A stretch of DNA of 21,624 nt from contig JAEYZN010000008.1 of NCBI GenBank assembly GCA_023428025.1, positions 1-21,624 on the forward strand. Reading direction: 5' to 3'. Both the position numbers and the translations under genes were made by a program. The stretch is from Bacillota bacterium (GTDB lineage Bacteria > Bacillota > Clostridia > Christensenellales > SZUA-584). The notes under the pieces are model-generated. The model saw only the letters and a list, made by a program, of their open reading frames with translations. It was not told the origin of the DNA and searched no databases. Shown here in pieces: positions 1-6,617 of this stretch; the first letter of the stretch is position 1, and every line of letters starts with the position of its first letter.

Positions 1-68
1 ATAACCTTTACCTCCAAAAACAGCCGACTCTTTAACGATAAGATAATGCACTTGGCGGGAATAAGCAA
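1..68 (-). promoter_or_regulatory. Promoter and ribosome-binding site of a leftward gene starting at the window edge
   Basis: Read on the minus strand, a TTGCTT box (63-68) and a TATCTT box (40-45) are separated by 17 bases. Downstream lies GGAGG (11-15). The minus strand then runs through eight bases to an AT at positions 2-1, so an ATG would fall exactly on the window boundary. This suggests another minus-strand gene begins just outside the window, after the mreB terminator. The coding sequence itself is not visible. Confidence 0.5.
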
Positions 69-106
69 GAGGAAACCGGAAATTTATTGCATTTCAAGCA
101 AAATAT

Positions 107-130
107 AAAACCGCCCATGACAGAGGCGGC
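107..130 (-). terminator. Rho-independent terminator of mreB
   Basis: On the minus strand a CCGCC/GGCGG stem (125-129 with 111-115) and a 9-base loop are followed by TTTTATATTTT. It lies about 30 bases beyond the mreB stop codon. Confidence 0.6.
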
Positions 131-161
131 TTTGACACATGAGAAAATCACAGAATCGAAA

Positions 162-1205
162 TCAATAATTGTTGTAATAGTCGCCCTTGCGGTAGTCGTA
201 AACCGTGCCGTTGGAGTAAAGGCCCACATTATCCAATGCCATGCCGGTGCCGATGGCCACGCAGGAGATGGCGTCTTCCGCGACATAGCAGGGGATGCCG
301 GTCTTCTCGCTGAAAAGACGGTCCAGACCGTACAGCAGCGAGCCGCCGCCCGTCATGCAGATACCGTTTTCGGCGATATCTGAGGAGAGCTCCGGCGGGA
401 CGCGCTCCAGCACGCCGTGCAGCGTCTCCATCATCGCGTTGAGCGGCTCTTCCAGCGCTTCGATCGTCTCGTTGGAGCTGAGTGTGACCGCCTTGGGCAG
501 GCCGGAGATGAGGTTTCGCCCGGCGACTTCCATGTGGATCTGCTCTTTGCGCGGGAATGCGGAACCGATATTGATCTTGATCTCTTCGGCGGTTCTTTCG
601 CCGATGAGCATGTTGTGTTTCTTCTTCATGTAGCGGATGATGGCTTCGTCGAACTTGTCTCCCGCGACCTTCACAGAGTCGCTGATGACGATGCCGCCCA
701 GGGAGATGACGGCGATGTCGCAGGTGCCGCCGCCGATGTCGATGACCATGTTGCCGAACGGTGCGGCGATATCGATTCCGGCGCCGATTGCGGCGGCCAT
801 CGGCTCTTCGATAAGGCCGGTGTGACGGGCGCCCGCTTCTTCAGCCGCTTCGATAACGCTGCGGCGTTCCACTTCTGTGACGCCCGAAGGCACGCACACG
901 ACGACGCGCGGTTTGAAAAACAGCCGCCGCCCGATCACCTTGCGCAGGAAGTAACGCAGCATTCTTTCCGTATCGTGAAAGTTGGAAATGACGCCGTTGC
1001 GCAGCGGACGAACCGCCACGATGTTGCCCGGTGTGCGGCCCAGCATGACGCGCGCTTCCTCGCCGATGGCGATGATCTCGCCGGTGTTGCGGTTGACAGC
1101 CACCACGGAGGGTTCGCGCAATACGATGCCCTTGCCTTTCACATAAACCAGCACACTGGCCGTGCCAAGGTCTATCCCGATATCGTTGAATTCAAACAGA
1201 CCCAT
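162..1205 (-). CDS. mreB: Rod shape-determining protein, MreB/Mbl family actin homologue
   Basis: An actin-like ATPase of 347 residues that forms membrane-associated filaments and directs lateral wall synthesis. The N-terminus carries the phosphate-1 motif (DLGTASVLVYVKG, about residues 12-24). The middle has the phosphate-2 motif DIGGGTCDIAV, and the C-terminal half has the adenosine motif GGGSLL. Length and motif order match MreB/Mbl. The start is ATG at 1205, with a purine-rich GGGG about ten bases upstream. The last residues are unusually rich in Tyr and Asn (YDYRKGDYYNNY). The gene has its own promoter just beyond the dus stop codon and a terminator after its own stop, so it appears monocistronic. 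No mreC or mreD is adjacent, which favours an Mbl-like or stand-alone copy. Family assignment is secure; the choice between MreB, Mbl and MreBH is not. Confidence 0.93.
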   Translation of the reverse strand: MGLFEFNDIGIDLGTASVLVYVKGKGIVLREPSVVAVNRNTGEIIAIGEEARVMLGRTPGNIVAVRPLRNGVISNFHDTERMLRYFLRKVIGRRLFFKPRVVVCVPSGVTEVERRSVIEAAEEAGARHTGLIEEPMAAAIGAGIDIAAPFGNMVIDIGGGTCDIAVISLGGIVISDSVKVAGDKFDEAIIRYMKKKHNMLIGERTAEEIKINIGSAFPRKEQIHMEVAGRNLISGLPKAVTLSSNETIEALEEPLNAMMETLHGVLERVPPELSSDIAENGICMTGGGSLLYGLDRLFSEKTGIPCYVAEDAISCVAIGTGMALDNVGLYSNGTVYDYRKGDYYNNY

Positions 1206-1283
1206 CTATTCCAAACCCCTTTAAAGTTTTTTTCACCACCGCTGCCGTTTTGCGCAGCCCAATATATATGCAGACTAAGTTAT

Positions 1284-1312
1284 ACTATAATACAAACTTC
1301 GACATATTTCAA
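1284..1312 (-). promoter_or_regulatory. Promoter of mreB
   Basis: On the minus strand TTGAAA (1307-1312) is separated by 17 bases from TATAGT (1284-1289), in an AT-rich gap about 80 bases upstream of the mreB start. Confidence 0.65.
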
Positions 1313-1337
1313 CCTCGGGATTGCAGGCGGTTTTCAT

Positions 1338-2306
1338 TCATTGACCGGCGTTTTCTTCAACAGCGCTTCCAAGAAGGCTGATGAGATCGTCCAGGGTTTG
1401 CACACGCACAGCGGCTTCCCGAAGACGCGCCGCGTTTTTTGCGCCCTTCAGATACCAGGCGGCATGCTTGCGTATCTGCCGCATGGCCAGGCGCTCTCCC
1501 TTGGCGGCACAGGCGAGCCGCGCCTGCTTGAGAAGGGCTGCCGCTCTTTCCTCGAAAGAGGCGTGCGGTATCGCTGCCCCGTCCTGAAGCAGCGCGTTGA
1601 TCTCCCGGAATATGAACGGATTGCCCAGCGCGCCACGCGCCACCATGACGGCGTCGCAGCCCGTTTCACGCAGCATGTCTGCCGCGTCCTGCGCAACAAA
1701 GATATCGCCGTTGCCGATGACGGGGACGCGGACGGCAGCCTTGACCTGCGCGATGACGGCCCGGTCGCTGCGGCCGCTGTAGAACTGCACCCGCGTGCGG
1801 CCGTGCACGGTGAGGGCGGACGCGCCCGACTGTTCGGCCATGCGCGCAAACTCCACCGCGTTGACGCTGGCGCCGTCCCAGCCCTTGCGGAACTTGACCG
1901 TGACGGGGACATGAGAAACCTTTACCGCGGCCTCGATGAGCCGGGATGCCAGCGGCACATTCGTCATCAGCGCGCACCCCTGGCCGCCGCCGGTGATTTT
2001 AGGCGCGGGACAGCCCATGTTGATATCGAACAGCGCAATGCGCTGGCCGTAAAGGTCCTGAAGGCTGCGGATGCTGTGGACCAGCGCGTCCGCGCGGCTG
2101 GCAAACAGCTGCACACCCACCTGCCGCTCGTTGTCCGCCAAGGCGAGCAACCCGGCTGTCTTTTCCGAACCGTATTTCAATCCCATCGCGCTGACCATCT
2201 CGGTGTATGTCAGGCCGGCGCCCTGCCCGACACACAGGGAACGGAACGCTGCGTCGGTGTAGCCCGCCATCGGCGCGAGCACGGCGGTGCCGCTGAAATG
2301 AAGCAT
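1338..2306 (-). CDS. dus: tRNA-dihydrouridine synthase, DusB-like
   Basis: An FMN-dependent enzyme of 322 residues that reduces specific uridines in the tRNA D-loop to dihydrouridine using NADPH. The TIM-barrel N-terminus has the flavin-binding APMAGYTD (residues 11-18). The catalytic-cysteine motif NMGCPAPK has its Cys at about residue 99. HGRTRVQFYSG and later GNGDIF supply the remaining FMN and phosphate contacts. The C-terminal part (IRKHAAWYLKGAKNAA) matches the helical RNA-binding region of DusB-type enzymes. The ATG overlaps the stop of the upstream membrane protein by one base (TGATG), so the two are translationally coupled. No clear terminator follows; the mreB promoter starts about 25 bases after the stop. 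The Dus family is certain; which of the bacterial subtypes (A, B or C) rests on the motifs and neighbours only. Confidence 0.93.
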   Translation of the reverse strand: MLHFSGTAVLAPMAGYTDAAFRSLCVGQGAGLTYTEMVSAMGLKYGSEKTAGLLALADNERQVGVQLFASRADALVHSIRSLQDLYGQRIALFDINMGCPAPKITGGGQGCALMTNVPLASRLIEAAVKVSHVPVTVKFRKGWDGASVNAVEFARMAEQSGASALTVHGRTRVQFYSGRSDRAVIAQVKAAVRVPVIGNGDIFVAQDAADMLRETGCDAVMVARGALGNPFIFREINALLQDGAAIPHASFEERAAALLKQARLACAAKGERLAMRQIRKHAAWYLKGAKNAARLREAAVRVQTLDDLISLLGSAVEENAGQ

Positions 2307-2944
2307 CAGTCCTCAATGATCTCCGCGTCCGTCGGTTCGGCTGACCCGGTCTGCTCAGGCGCAGGCGCAGGCGTAGGCGTGGCAGAGGGCTGCGGCGTGG
2401 CGGACAGGTTCGGCGTCGGTGTGGGCGTGGGCAAAGACTCAAGCAGTTCCATACCGACGATGCGCCAGTTGTCCTCGTATCGGATCAGCTTGACGTCATA
2501 GATTGCGTTTTGCCATTGCGGCAGAATTTTGTTGGCCGTTCCGGAATTTTCAGCGCTGGTCAGAACATCGCCCTCGAGCTTGGTGACCTGCTCGGTCACT
2601 TGAAGGGTGATGGCGTTCTGCCAGGGCATAATCAGGCGGAAGCCGATTCCCGCGCTGTAGTCAAAATCGGATATCACATAAGACCGGTAAAGCCCGGCGC
2701 TGAGCTGTTCGTCCTGCTCCAGAAAGCTTTTGGAGAAAACCTTGGTGAGCGCCGTGGGATCGTCGCCCTTGATGATGACCTCGGCCCGAAGCTGCAGGCC
2801 GTCTTTCACCAGGGTCTGGGCGTTCATATAGTCCATCGCGGCATAAAAGGAGAGCACAACCAAAGCAACGGCGATACCCCATACAAAAACACGGGAAAAC
2901 GCGTACCACAGGAATCTCAAAACCACTTTCAGCGTCGGCGGCAA
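2306..2944 (-). CDS. Membrane-anchored protein of unknown function with a Pro/Thr-rich tail
   Basis: I do not recognise this family. From the TTG at 2944 it is about 212 residues. A short cytoplasmic N-terminus carries Lys and Arg, and one hydrophobic segment follows (about residues 11-35). About 130 residues then resemble a compact extracytoplasmic domain, and about 40 residues of PTPTPTP-like low complexity end in an acidic stretch. There is no lipobox. Start choice: AAGGAG (2953-2958, minus strand) lies 8 bases before the TTG at 2944, but only 2 bases before the ATG at 2950 and overlapping the GTG at 2953, so the TTG fits best; the other two are possible. It is the first gene of a two-gene operon with dus. 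The tail is encoded by short GC-rich repeats and could vary in length between strains. A cell-surface anchoring role is only a guess. Confidence 0.75.
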   Translation of the reverse strand: MPPTLKVVLRFLWYAFSRVFVWGIAVALVVLSFYAAMDYMNAQTLVKDGLQLRAEVIIKGDDPTALTKVFSKSFLEQDEQLSAGLYRSYVISDFDYSAGIGFRLIMPWQNAITLQVTEQVTKLEGDVLTSAENSGTANKILPQWQNAIYDVKLIRYEDNWRIVGMELLESLPTPTPTPNLSATPQPSATPTPAPAPEQTGSAEPTDAEIIED

Positions 2945-2968
2945 TTGCATCACTCCTTCTTACCGCCC

Positions 2969-2997
2969 ATCATACCACAATTACCGCCTGTCCACAA
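2969..2997 (-). promoter_or_regulatory. Promoter of the membrane protein-dus operon
   Basis: On the minus strand TTGTGG (2992-2997), a 17-base spacer and TATGAT (2969-2974), with the extended element TGG directly before the -10. The predicted start of transcription is only a few bases upstream of the Shine-Dalgarno site. Confidence 0.6.
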
Positions 2998-3071
2998 CGC
3001 TCAGGCTCGACATTGTGAAAAGCTGCGGCGGGCATGATGTCAATGGCTTTTTGCATTTTATCATAGATATT

Positions 3072-3105
3072 ACCGATAAACAATAAAAAATTGGCCATTA
3101 TCGGT
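3072..3105. repeat. 8-bp inverted repeat in the gap between lysS and the membrane protein
   Basis: ACCGATAA (3072-3079) and TTATCGGT (3098-3105) are perfect reverse complements around an AT-rich 18-base centre. It lies between the lysS terminator and the promoter at 2969-2997. It could be an operator or a weak second terminator; nothing in the sequence decides between them. Confidence 0.4.
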
Positions 3106-3125
3106 TTGATCAAATTTTACAAATG

Positions 3126-3157
3126 AAAAGCGCCGGTTCACAGACCACGGCGCTTTT
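3126..3157 (-). terminator. Terminator of lysS (symmetrical)
   Basis: A perfect 10-bp stem AAAAGCGCCG/CGGCGCTTTT (3126-3135 with 3148-3157) around a 12-base loop, about 30 bases beyond the lysS stop codon. The run of T at the end of the stem makes it work on the minus strand; its symmetry would also allow the plus strand. Confidence 0.75.
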
Positions 3158-3189
3158 GCAAAATATATAAGAACCAAATGGTTCGAAGG

Positions 3190-4671
3190 CTACTCCCTGG
3201 GTTTCATCGTGGGGAACAGAATGACATCGCGGATGGAATAGCTGTCGGTGAAAAGCATCACCATGCGGTCGATGCCAAGGCCCATGCCGCCCGTAGGGGG
3301 CATGCCGTATTCCATGGCTGTCACGAAGTCCTCGTCGATTTCGAACTCGCCCTCGATAAACTTCTTTTTGGCCTGCTCGATGAAGCGTTCGCGCTGGTCG
3401 ACCGGGTCGTTGAGCTCGGTGAACGCGTTGCCCATCTCGCGCCCGTAGATGAACACCTCGAAGCGCTCGGTCAGGCGGTTGTCGTAGGGGGTGCGCTTGG
3501 CCAGCGGCGAGATATCCACCGGATAATCGCAGATGAAGGTGGGCTGGATGAGCGTCGGCTCGACATATTCCTCGAAGAACAGGTTAAGAATCTCGCCGCG
3601 CGTCATGGCGTGCTCCATATAAAGGCCCTTTTCGCGCGCCGCGGCACGCGCCGCCTCATCGTCAGGGATATTGCTAAAGTCGACGCCGGTCTGTTCCAGC
3701 ACGGCCTGCGACATTGTCACGCGCCGCCAAGGCGGGGTAAGGTCGATATCCACGCCCTGATATTGGAGCTTATAACCGCCCAGCAGCTCACTGGCGGCGG
3801 TGGTATAGAGCGTTTCGCACAGGTCCATCATGCCGTGATAGTCGGTGTAGGCTTCGTACATTTCCAGCATCGTGAACTCGGGGTTGTGCTTGGGGCTCAT
3901 GCCCTCGTTGCGGAAGATGCGGCCGATCTCGTACACCTTATCGATGCCGCCCACGATGAGCCGTTTTAAGTAAAGCTCAAGCTCCACGCGCAGCACCATG
4001 TCGAGGTCGAGCGTGTTGTGGTGGGTGCGGAAAGGCTTGGCGGCGGCGTTGGTGGCGTGGATATGCAGCACCGGGGTCTCCACCTCAAGATAGCCGCGCC
4101 CGTCCATGACGCGGCGGATGATGCCCATGATCTTCGAGCGCGTGTGAAAGGCTGTCCGCACTTCGGGGTTGACAATCATGTCGATATACCGCTGGCGGTA
4201 GCGCAGGTCGGTATCCTTAAGGCCGTGGAACTTCTCGGGCAGCGGATTCAAGGATTTGGCGAGCAGCGTGATGCCGGTGGCTTTTACGGATATTTCGCCC
4301 GCGTTGGTCTTGAAAACCTCGCCCTCCACGCCGATGATATCGCCGATGTCCAGCTTCTTGTATTCGGCATACGGCTCTTCGCCCAGCACGTCCCGCCGGA
4401 CGTAAAGCTGGAGCTGGCCGCTCTGGTCCATGATATGCGAAAAGCTGGCCTTGCCCATGATGCGTTTGCTCATCATGCGGCCTGCCAGCGTGACATGCTG
4501 GCCCTCCAGCGCCTCGAAACCGGCAAGGATTTCACGGCTGCCGTGCGAGCGTTTGAACTGTGTGATGACAAAGGGATCCTGCCCGGCCGCCCGCAGGGCG
4601 TCCAGCTTTTCTCTGCGTACCCGGAGCACCTCGGAAAGCTCCGGCTGTTGTTGGTTTATGATTTCGTCCAT
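3190..4671 (-). CDS. lysS: Lysyl-tRNA synthetase, class II
   Basis: Charges tRNA-Lys with lysine. The 493 residues match the usual length. An OB-fold anticodon-binding domain occupies about residues 55-145 (VTLAGRMMSKR onward), followed by the class II catalytic core. Motif 1 is near GYLEVETPVL (193-202), motif 2 is FRNEGMSPKHNPEFTML (253-269) and motif 3 is GMGLGIDRMVML near the C-terminus. The lysine-site string NAFTELND retains the Asn, Phe and Glu seen in the family. Odd: the loop normally read as GGA-x-A-R-PF before THHN is here ATNAAAKPF (208-214 region), so the usual Gly-Gly is missing. The ATG shares one base with the greA stop (TAATG), so lysS is coupled to greA. No T-box leader was seen. 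Identity is secure. Confidence 0.97.
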   Translation of the reverse strand: MDEIINQQQPELSEVLRVRREKLDALRAAGQDPFVITQFKRSHGSREILAGFEALEGQHVTLAGRMMSKRIMGKASFSHIMDQSGQLQLYVRRDVLGEEPYAEYKKLDIGDIIGVEGEVFKTNAGEISVKATGITLLAKSLNPLPEKFHGLKDTDLRYRQRYIDMIVNPEVRTAFHTRSKIMGIIRRVMDGRGYLEVETPVLHIHATNAAAKPFRTHHNTLDLDMVLRVELELYLKRLIVGGIDKVYEIGRIFRNEGMSPKHNPEFTMLEMYEAYTDYHGMMDLCETLYTTAASELLGGYKLQYQGVDIDLTPPWRRVTMSQAVLEQTGVDFSNIPDDEAARAAAREKGLYMEHAMTRGEILNLFFEEYVEPTLIQPTFICDYPVDISPLAKRTPYDNRLTERFEVFIYGREMGNAFTELNDPVDQRERFIEQAKKKFIEGEFEIDEDFVTAMEYGMPPTGGMGLGIDRMVMLFTDSYSIRDVILFPTMKPRE

Positions 4672-5162
4672 TATGCCCGCCCCTGCTTGAAAATGTCTAT
4701 GATCTTGAAGTTGATGACGGCGCCGGAAGGCGTATGCACTTCCGCGATGTCGCCAACACTTTTCCCCATCAGCGCAGCGCCGACGGGCGATTCGTTGGAT
4801 ATGCGCCTTTTGTCCGCATCCGCTTCCACGGAGCCGACGATGTGGTATTCTTCTTCTTCGCCGAACTCCATATCGAGAATGCGCACGGTGGTGCCGATAT
4901 TGACGGTGGTATGATCGACCTCGGTATCCTCCACCACGACGGCGTTGCGAAGCAGCTTTTCGAGCTGTGCGATCTCCGTTTCCACACGGGCCTGCTCGTT
5001 CTTGGCTTCGTCGTATTCGGCATTCTCCGAGAGATCGCCAAAGGCGCGGGCTTCTTTGATTTGCTCGGATATTTGAGCCCTTTTTACAGTTTTAAGGTAA
5101 TCAAGCTTTTCCTGTTTTTCCAATAAACCATCTTTAGTAAGTATGACCTGCTCGCCTGCCAT
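4671..5162 (-). CDS. greA: Transcription elongation factor GreA
   Basis: Binds the secondary channel of RNA polymerase and stimulates cleavage of backtracked RNA. The 163 residues are close to the usual 158. The N-terminal half is an antiparallel coiled coil; LSENAEYDEAKNEQ (about residues 49-62) forms its acidic tip and holds the acidic residues that act in cleavage. The C-terminal half is the FKBP-like domain (ESPVGAALMGKSVGDIAEV). The start is ATG at 5162 with a strong GGGGGAGG six bases upstream. It is the first gene of a greA-lysS operon, a pairing seen in many Firmicutes. The promoter lies 57-84 bases upstream, and its -10 box sits inside a short palindrome. Confidence 0.97.
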   Translation of the reverse strand: MAGEQVILTKDGLLEKQEKLDYLKTVKRAQISEQIKEARAFGDLSENAEYDEAKNEQARVETEIAQLEKLLRNAVVVEDTEVDHTTVNIGTTVRILDMEFGEEEEYHIVGSVEADADKRRISNESPVGAALMGKSVGDIAEVHTPSGAVINFKIIDIFKQGRA

Positions 5163-5218
5163 GGTGTTCCTCCCCCAGTGCTCATCTTTGCTAACATAAT
5201 ATGTGCGATAAAAACGGT

Positions 5219-5246
5219 ATTATACCGGTAAATATATTGCGGTCAA
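5219..5246 (-). promoter_or_regulatory. Promoter of greA-lysS with a palindrome over the -10 box
   Basis: On the minus strand TTGACC (5241-5246), a 16-base spacer and a perfect TATAAT (5219-5224). The palindrome CGGTAT-T-ATACCG (5215-5227) is centred on the -10 box, a typical position for a repressor site. Confidence 0.65.
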
Positions 5247-5354
5247 TTTTAATATCGTGATTATAGGGCAAGCCCCAAAGTATGTCAAGTGATTAGGATT
5301 AATCTGCTACTATAATATATGCAAATTTTGAGTGAAATCTTGATGAGGACATAC

Positions 5355-5383
5355 GTGACGGCGCCATATATGTGTGCTATACT
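5355..5383 (+). promoter_or_regulatory. Possible upstream promoter of serC
   Basis: GTGACG (5355-5360), a 17-base spacer and TATACT (5378-5383). Weaker than the promoter at 5409-5437. The divergent gap 5163-5508 holds no gene; it contains this site, the greA promoter, a lone TATAAT at 5311-5316 without a good -35, and the serC promoter and hairpin. Confidence 0.35.
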
Positions 5384-5408
5384 TGTCGGGATGAAGCGGA
5401 AAACGCGC

Positions 5409-5437
5409 TTGCATTTATAAAACGCGCCGCATATAAT
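5409..5437 (+). promoter_or_regulatory. Promoter of serC-serA
   Basis: TTGCAT (5409-5414), a 17-base spacer and TATAAT (5432-5437). Predicted transcription start is near 5444, about 65 bases before the serC ATG. Confidence 0.75.
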
Positions 5438-5447
5438 GATGTAAAAA

Positions 5448-5469
5448 CTTTGTTATTTTTTTAACAAAG
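5448..5469 (+). promoter_or_regulatory. Inverted repeat at the 5' end of the serC transcript
   Basis: CTTTGTTA (5448-5455) and TAACAAAG (5462-5469) are perfect reverse complements around six T. As DNA it is a candidate operator directly after the transcription start. As RNA it is an 8-bp hairpin at the extreme 5' end of the message. Confidence 0.5.
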
Positions 5470-5508
5470 CAATCCATAAAGCCATTATTTATCTATCAGG
5501 AGGGTATT

Positions 5509-6585
5509 ATGAAAGTATTCAATTTCTCCGCCGGACCGGCCTGTTTGCCCGAAGCTGTATTGAAAAAAGCCCAGGAAGAACTTGTATTATTTGGAAACAG
5601 CGGTATGTCCGTGATGGAGATGAGTCATCGCTCCGCGGATTTTGAAGACATCCTGGCGCGTGCACAGAAAGACCTGCGCACGCTGCTGAACATGCCTGAA
5701 AACTACAAGATATTGTTTCTGCAGGGCGGCGCGTCTTTGCAGTTCTCGATGGTGCCGCTGAACCTGATGACGACGCACAAGCGCGCCTATTACGTGAACA
5801 CCGGCATGTGGAGCAAGAAGGCGATCGCAGAGGCGAAGAAGACCGGCGAAGTGGTCGTGCCCGCGTCTTCGGAAGACAAGACCTTTTCTTACATACCCGA
5901 GCTGAACGCGGATATGTTCAAGGGCGACGCCGATTATGTGCATATCACGTCCAACAACACCATCTACGGCACGCGCTACACCAAGGTGCCGGATGTGGGC
6001 GGACTGCCGCTGGTGACGGACATGTCGTCCTGCATATTGTCTGAGGTGGTCGACGTGACGGACTACGGCATTATCTACGCCGGGGCGCAGAAGAACATCG
6101 GTCCGGCGGGCGTGACGGTGGTGATCATCCGCGAGGATCTGATCGGCAAAGCGCCTGCGGGCATCCCCGCGATGCTGGACTACAAGATCCACGCGGACAA
6201 CGATTCCATGTACAATACGCCGCCGACGTACGGCATCTATATCGCAGGGCTGGTGTTTGCGCACCTGCTGGAGACGGGGGGCATACCGGCGATGCAGAAG
6301 ATAAACGAGAAAAAAGCCGGATTGCTGTATGATTATCTGGACAGCTCGTCGCTGTTCAGAGGCACGGTGGAGAAAAAGGACCGCTCGCTGATGAACATCC
6401 CGTTTGTGACGGGCAACGAGGAGCTGGATAAGAAGTTTATCTCCAGGTGCAAGGCCGAAGGCATCGTGAACATCAAGGGACACCGCAGCGTGGGCGGCAT
6501 GCGCGCCAGCATCTACAACGCGATGCCCATCCATGGCGTCGAAAAGCTGATCGATGTGATGAAGGATTTTGAAAAGAACGCATAA
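5509..6585 (+). CDS. serC: Phosphoserine aminotransferase
   Basis: A PLP enzyme that converts 3-phosphohydroxypyruvate and glutamate to phosphoserine and 2-oxoglutarate, the second step of serine synthesis. The 358 residues match the family. The N-terminus is the characteristic FNFSAGPACLPEAVL. The PLP lysine is K195 in YAGAQKNIGPAG. GGASLQF (73-79) and the SNNTIYGT segment contact phosphate and substrate. The start is ATG at 5509 with CAGGAGGG about six bases upstream. serA follows after 32 bases with its own strong ribosome-binding site, so the two steps are co-transcribed. No phosphoserine phosphatase gene is present in the window. Identity is secure. Confidence 0.97.
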   Translation: MKVFNFSAGPACLPEAVLKKAQEELVLFGNSGMSVMEMSHRSADFEDILARAQKDLRTLLNMPENYKILFLQGGASLQFSMVPLNLMTTHKRAYYVNTGMWSKKAIAEAKKTGEVVVPASSEDKTFSYIPELNADMFKGDADYVHITSNNTIYGTRYTKVPDVGGLPLVTDMSSCILSEVVDVTDYGIIYAGAQKNIGPAGVTVVIIREDLIGKAPAGIPAMLDYKIHADNDSMYNTPPTYGIYIAGLVFAHLLETGGIPAMQKINEKKAGLLYDYLDSSSLFRGTVEKKDRSLMNIPFVTGNEELDKKFISRCKAEGIVNIKGHRSVGGMRASIYNAMPIHGVEKLIDVMKDFEKNA

Positions 6586-6617
6586 TGCGTTTTTAAGTTT
6601 CCCCAAAGGAGCACGTT

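Noticed and set aside
417..2501. Very long plus-strand open frame (694 codons) opposite mreB, dus and the membrane protein
   Set aside because: It is antisense to three well-supported genes, has no ribosome-binding site, and its translation is His/Arg/Asp-rich as expected for the complement of GC-rich codons.
5163..5508. Riboswitch or T-box before serC
   Set aside because: No T-box sequence, glycine/serine aptamer or long leader is visible; only a short hairpin follows the promoter.
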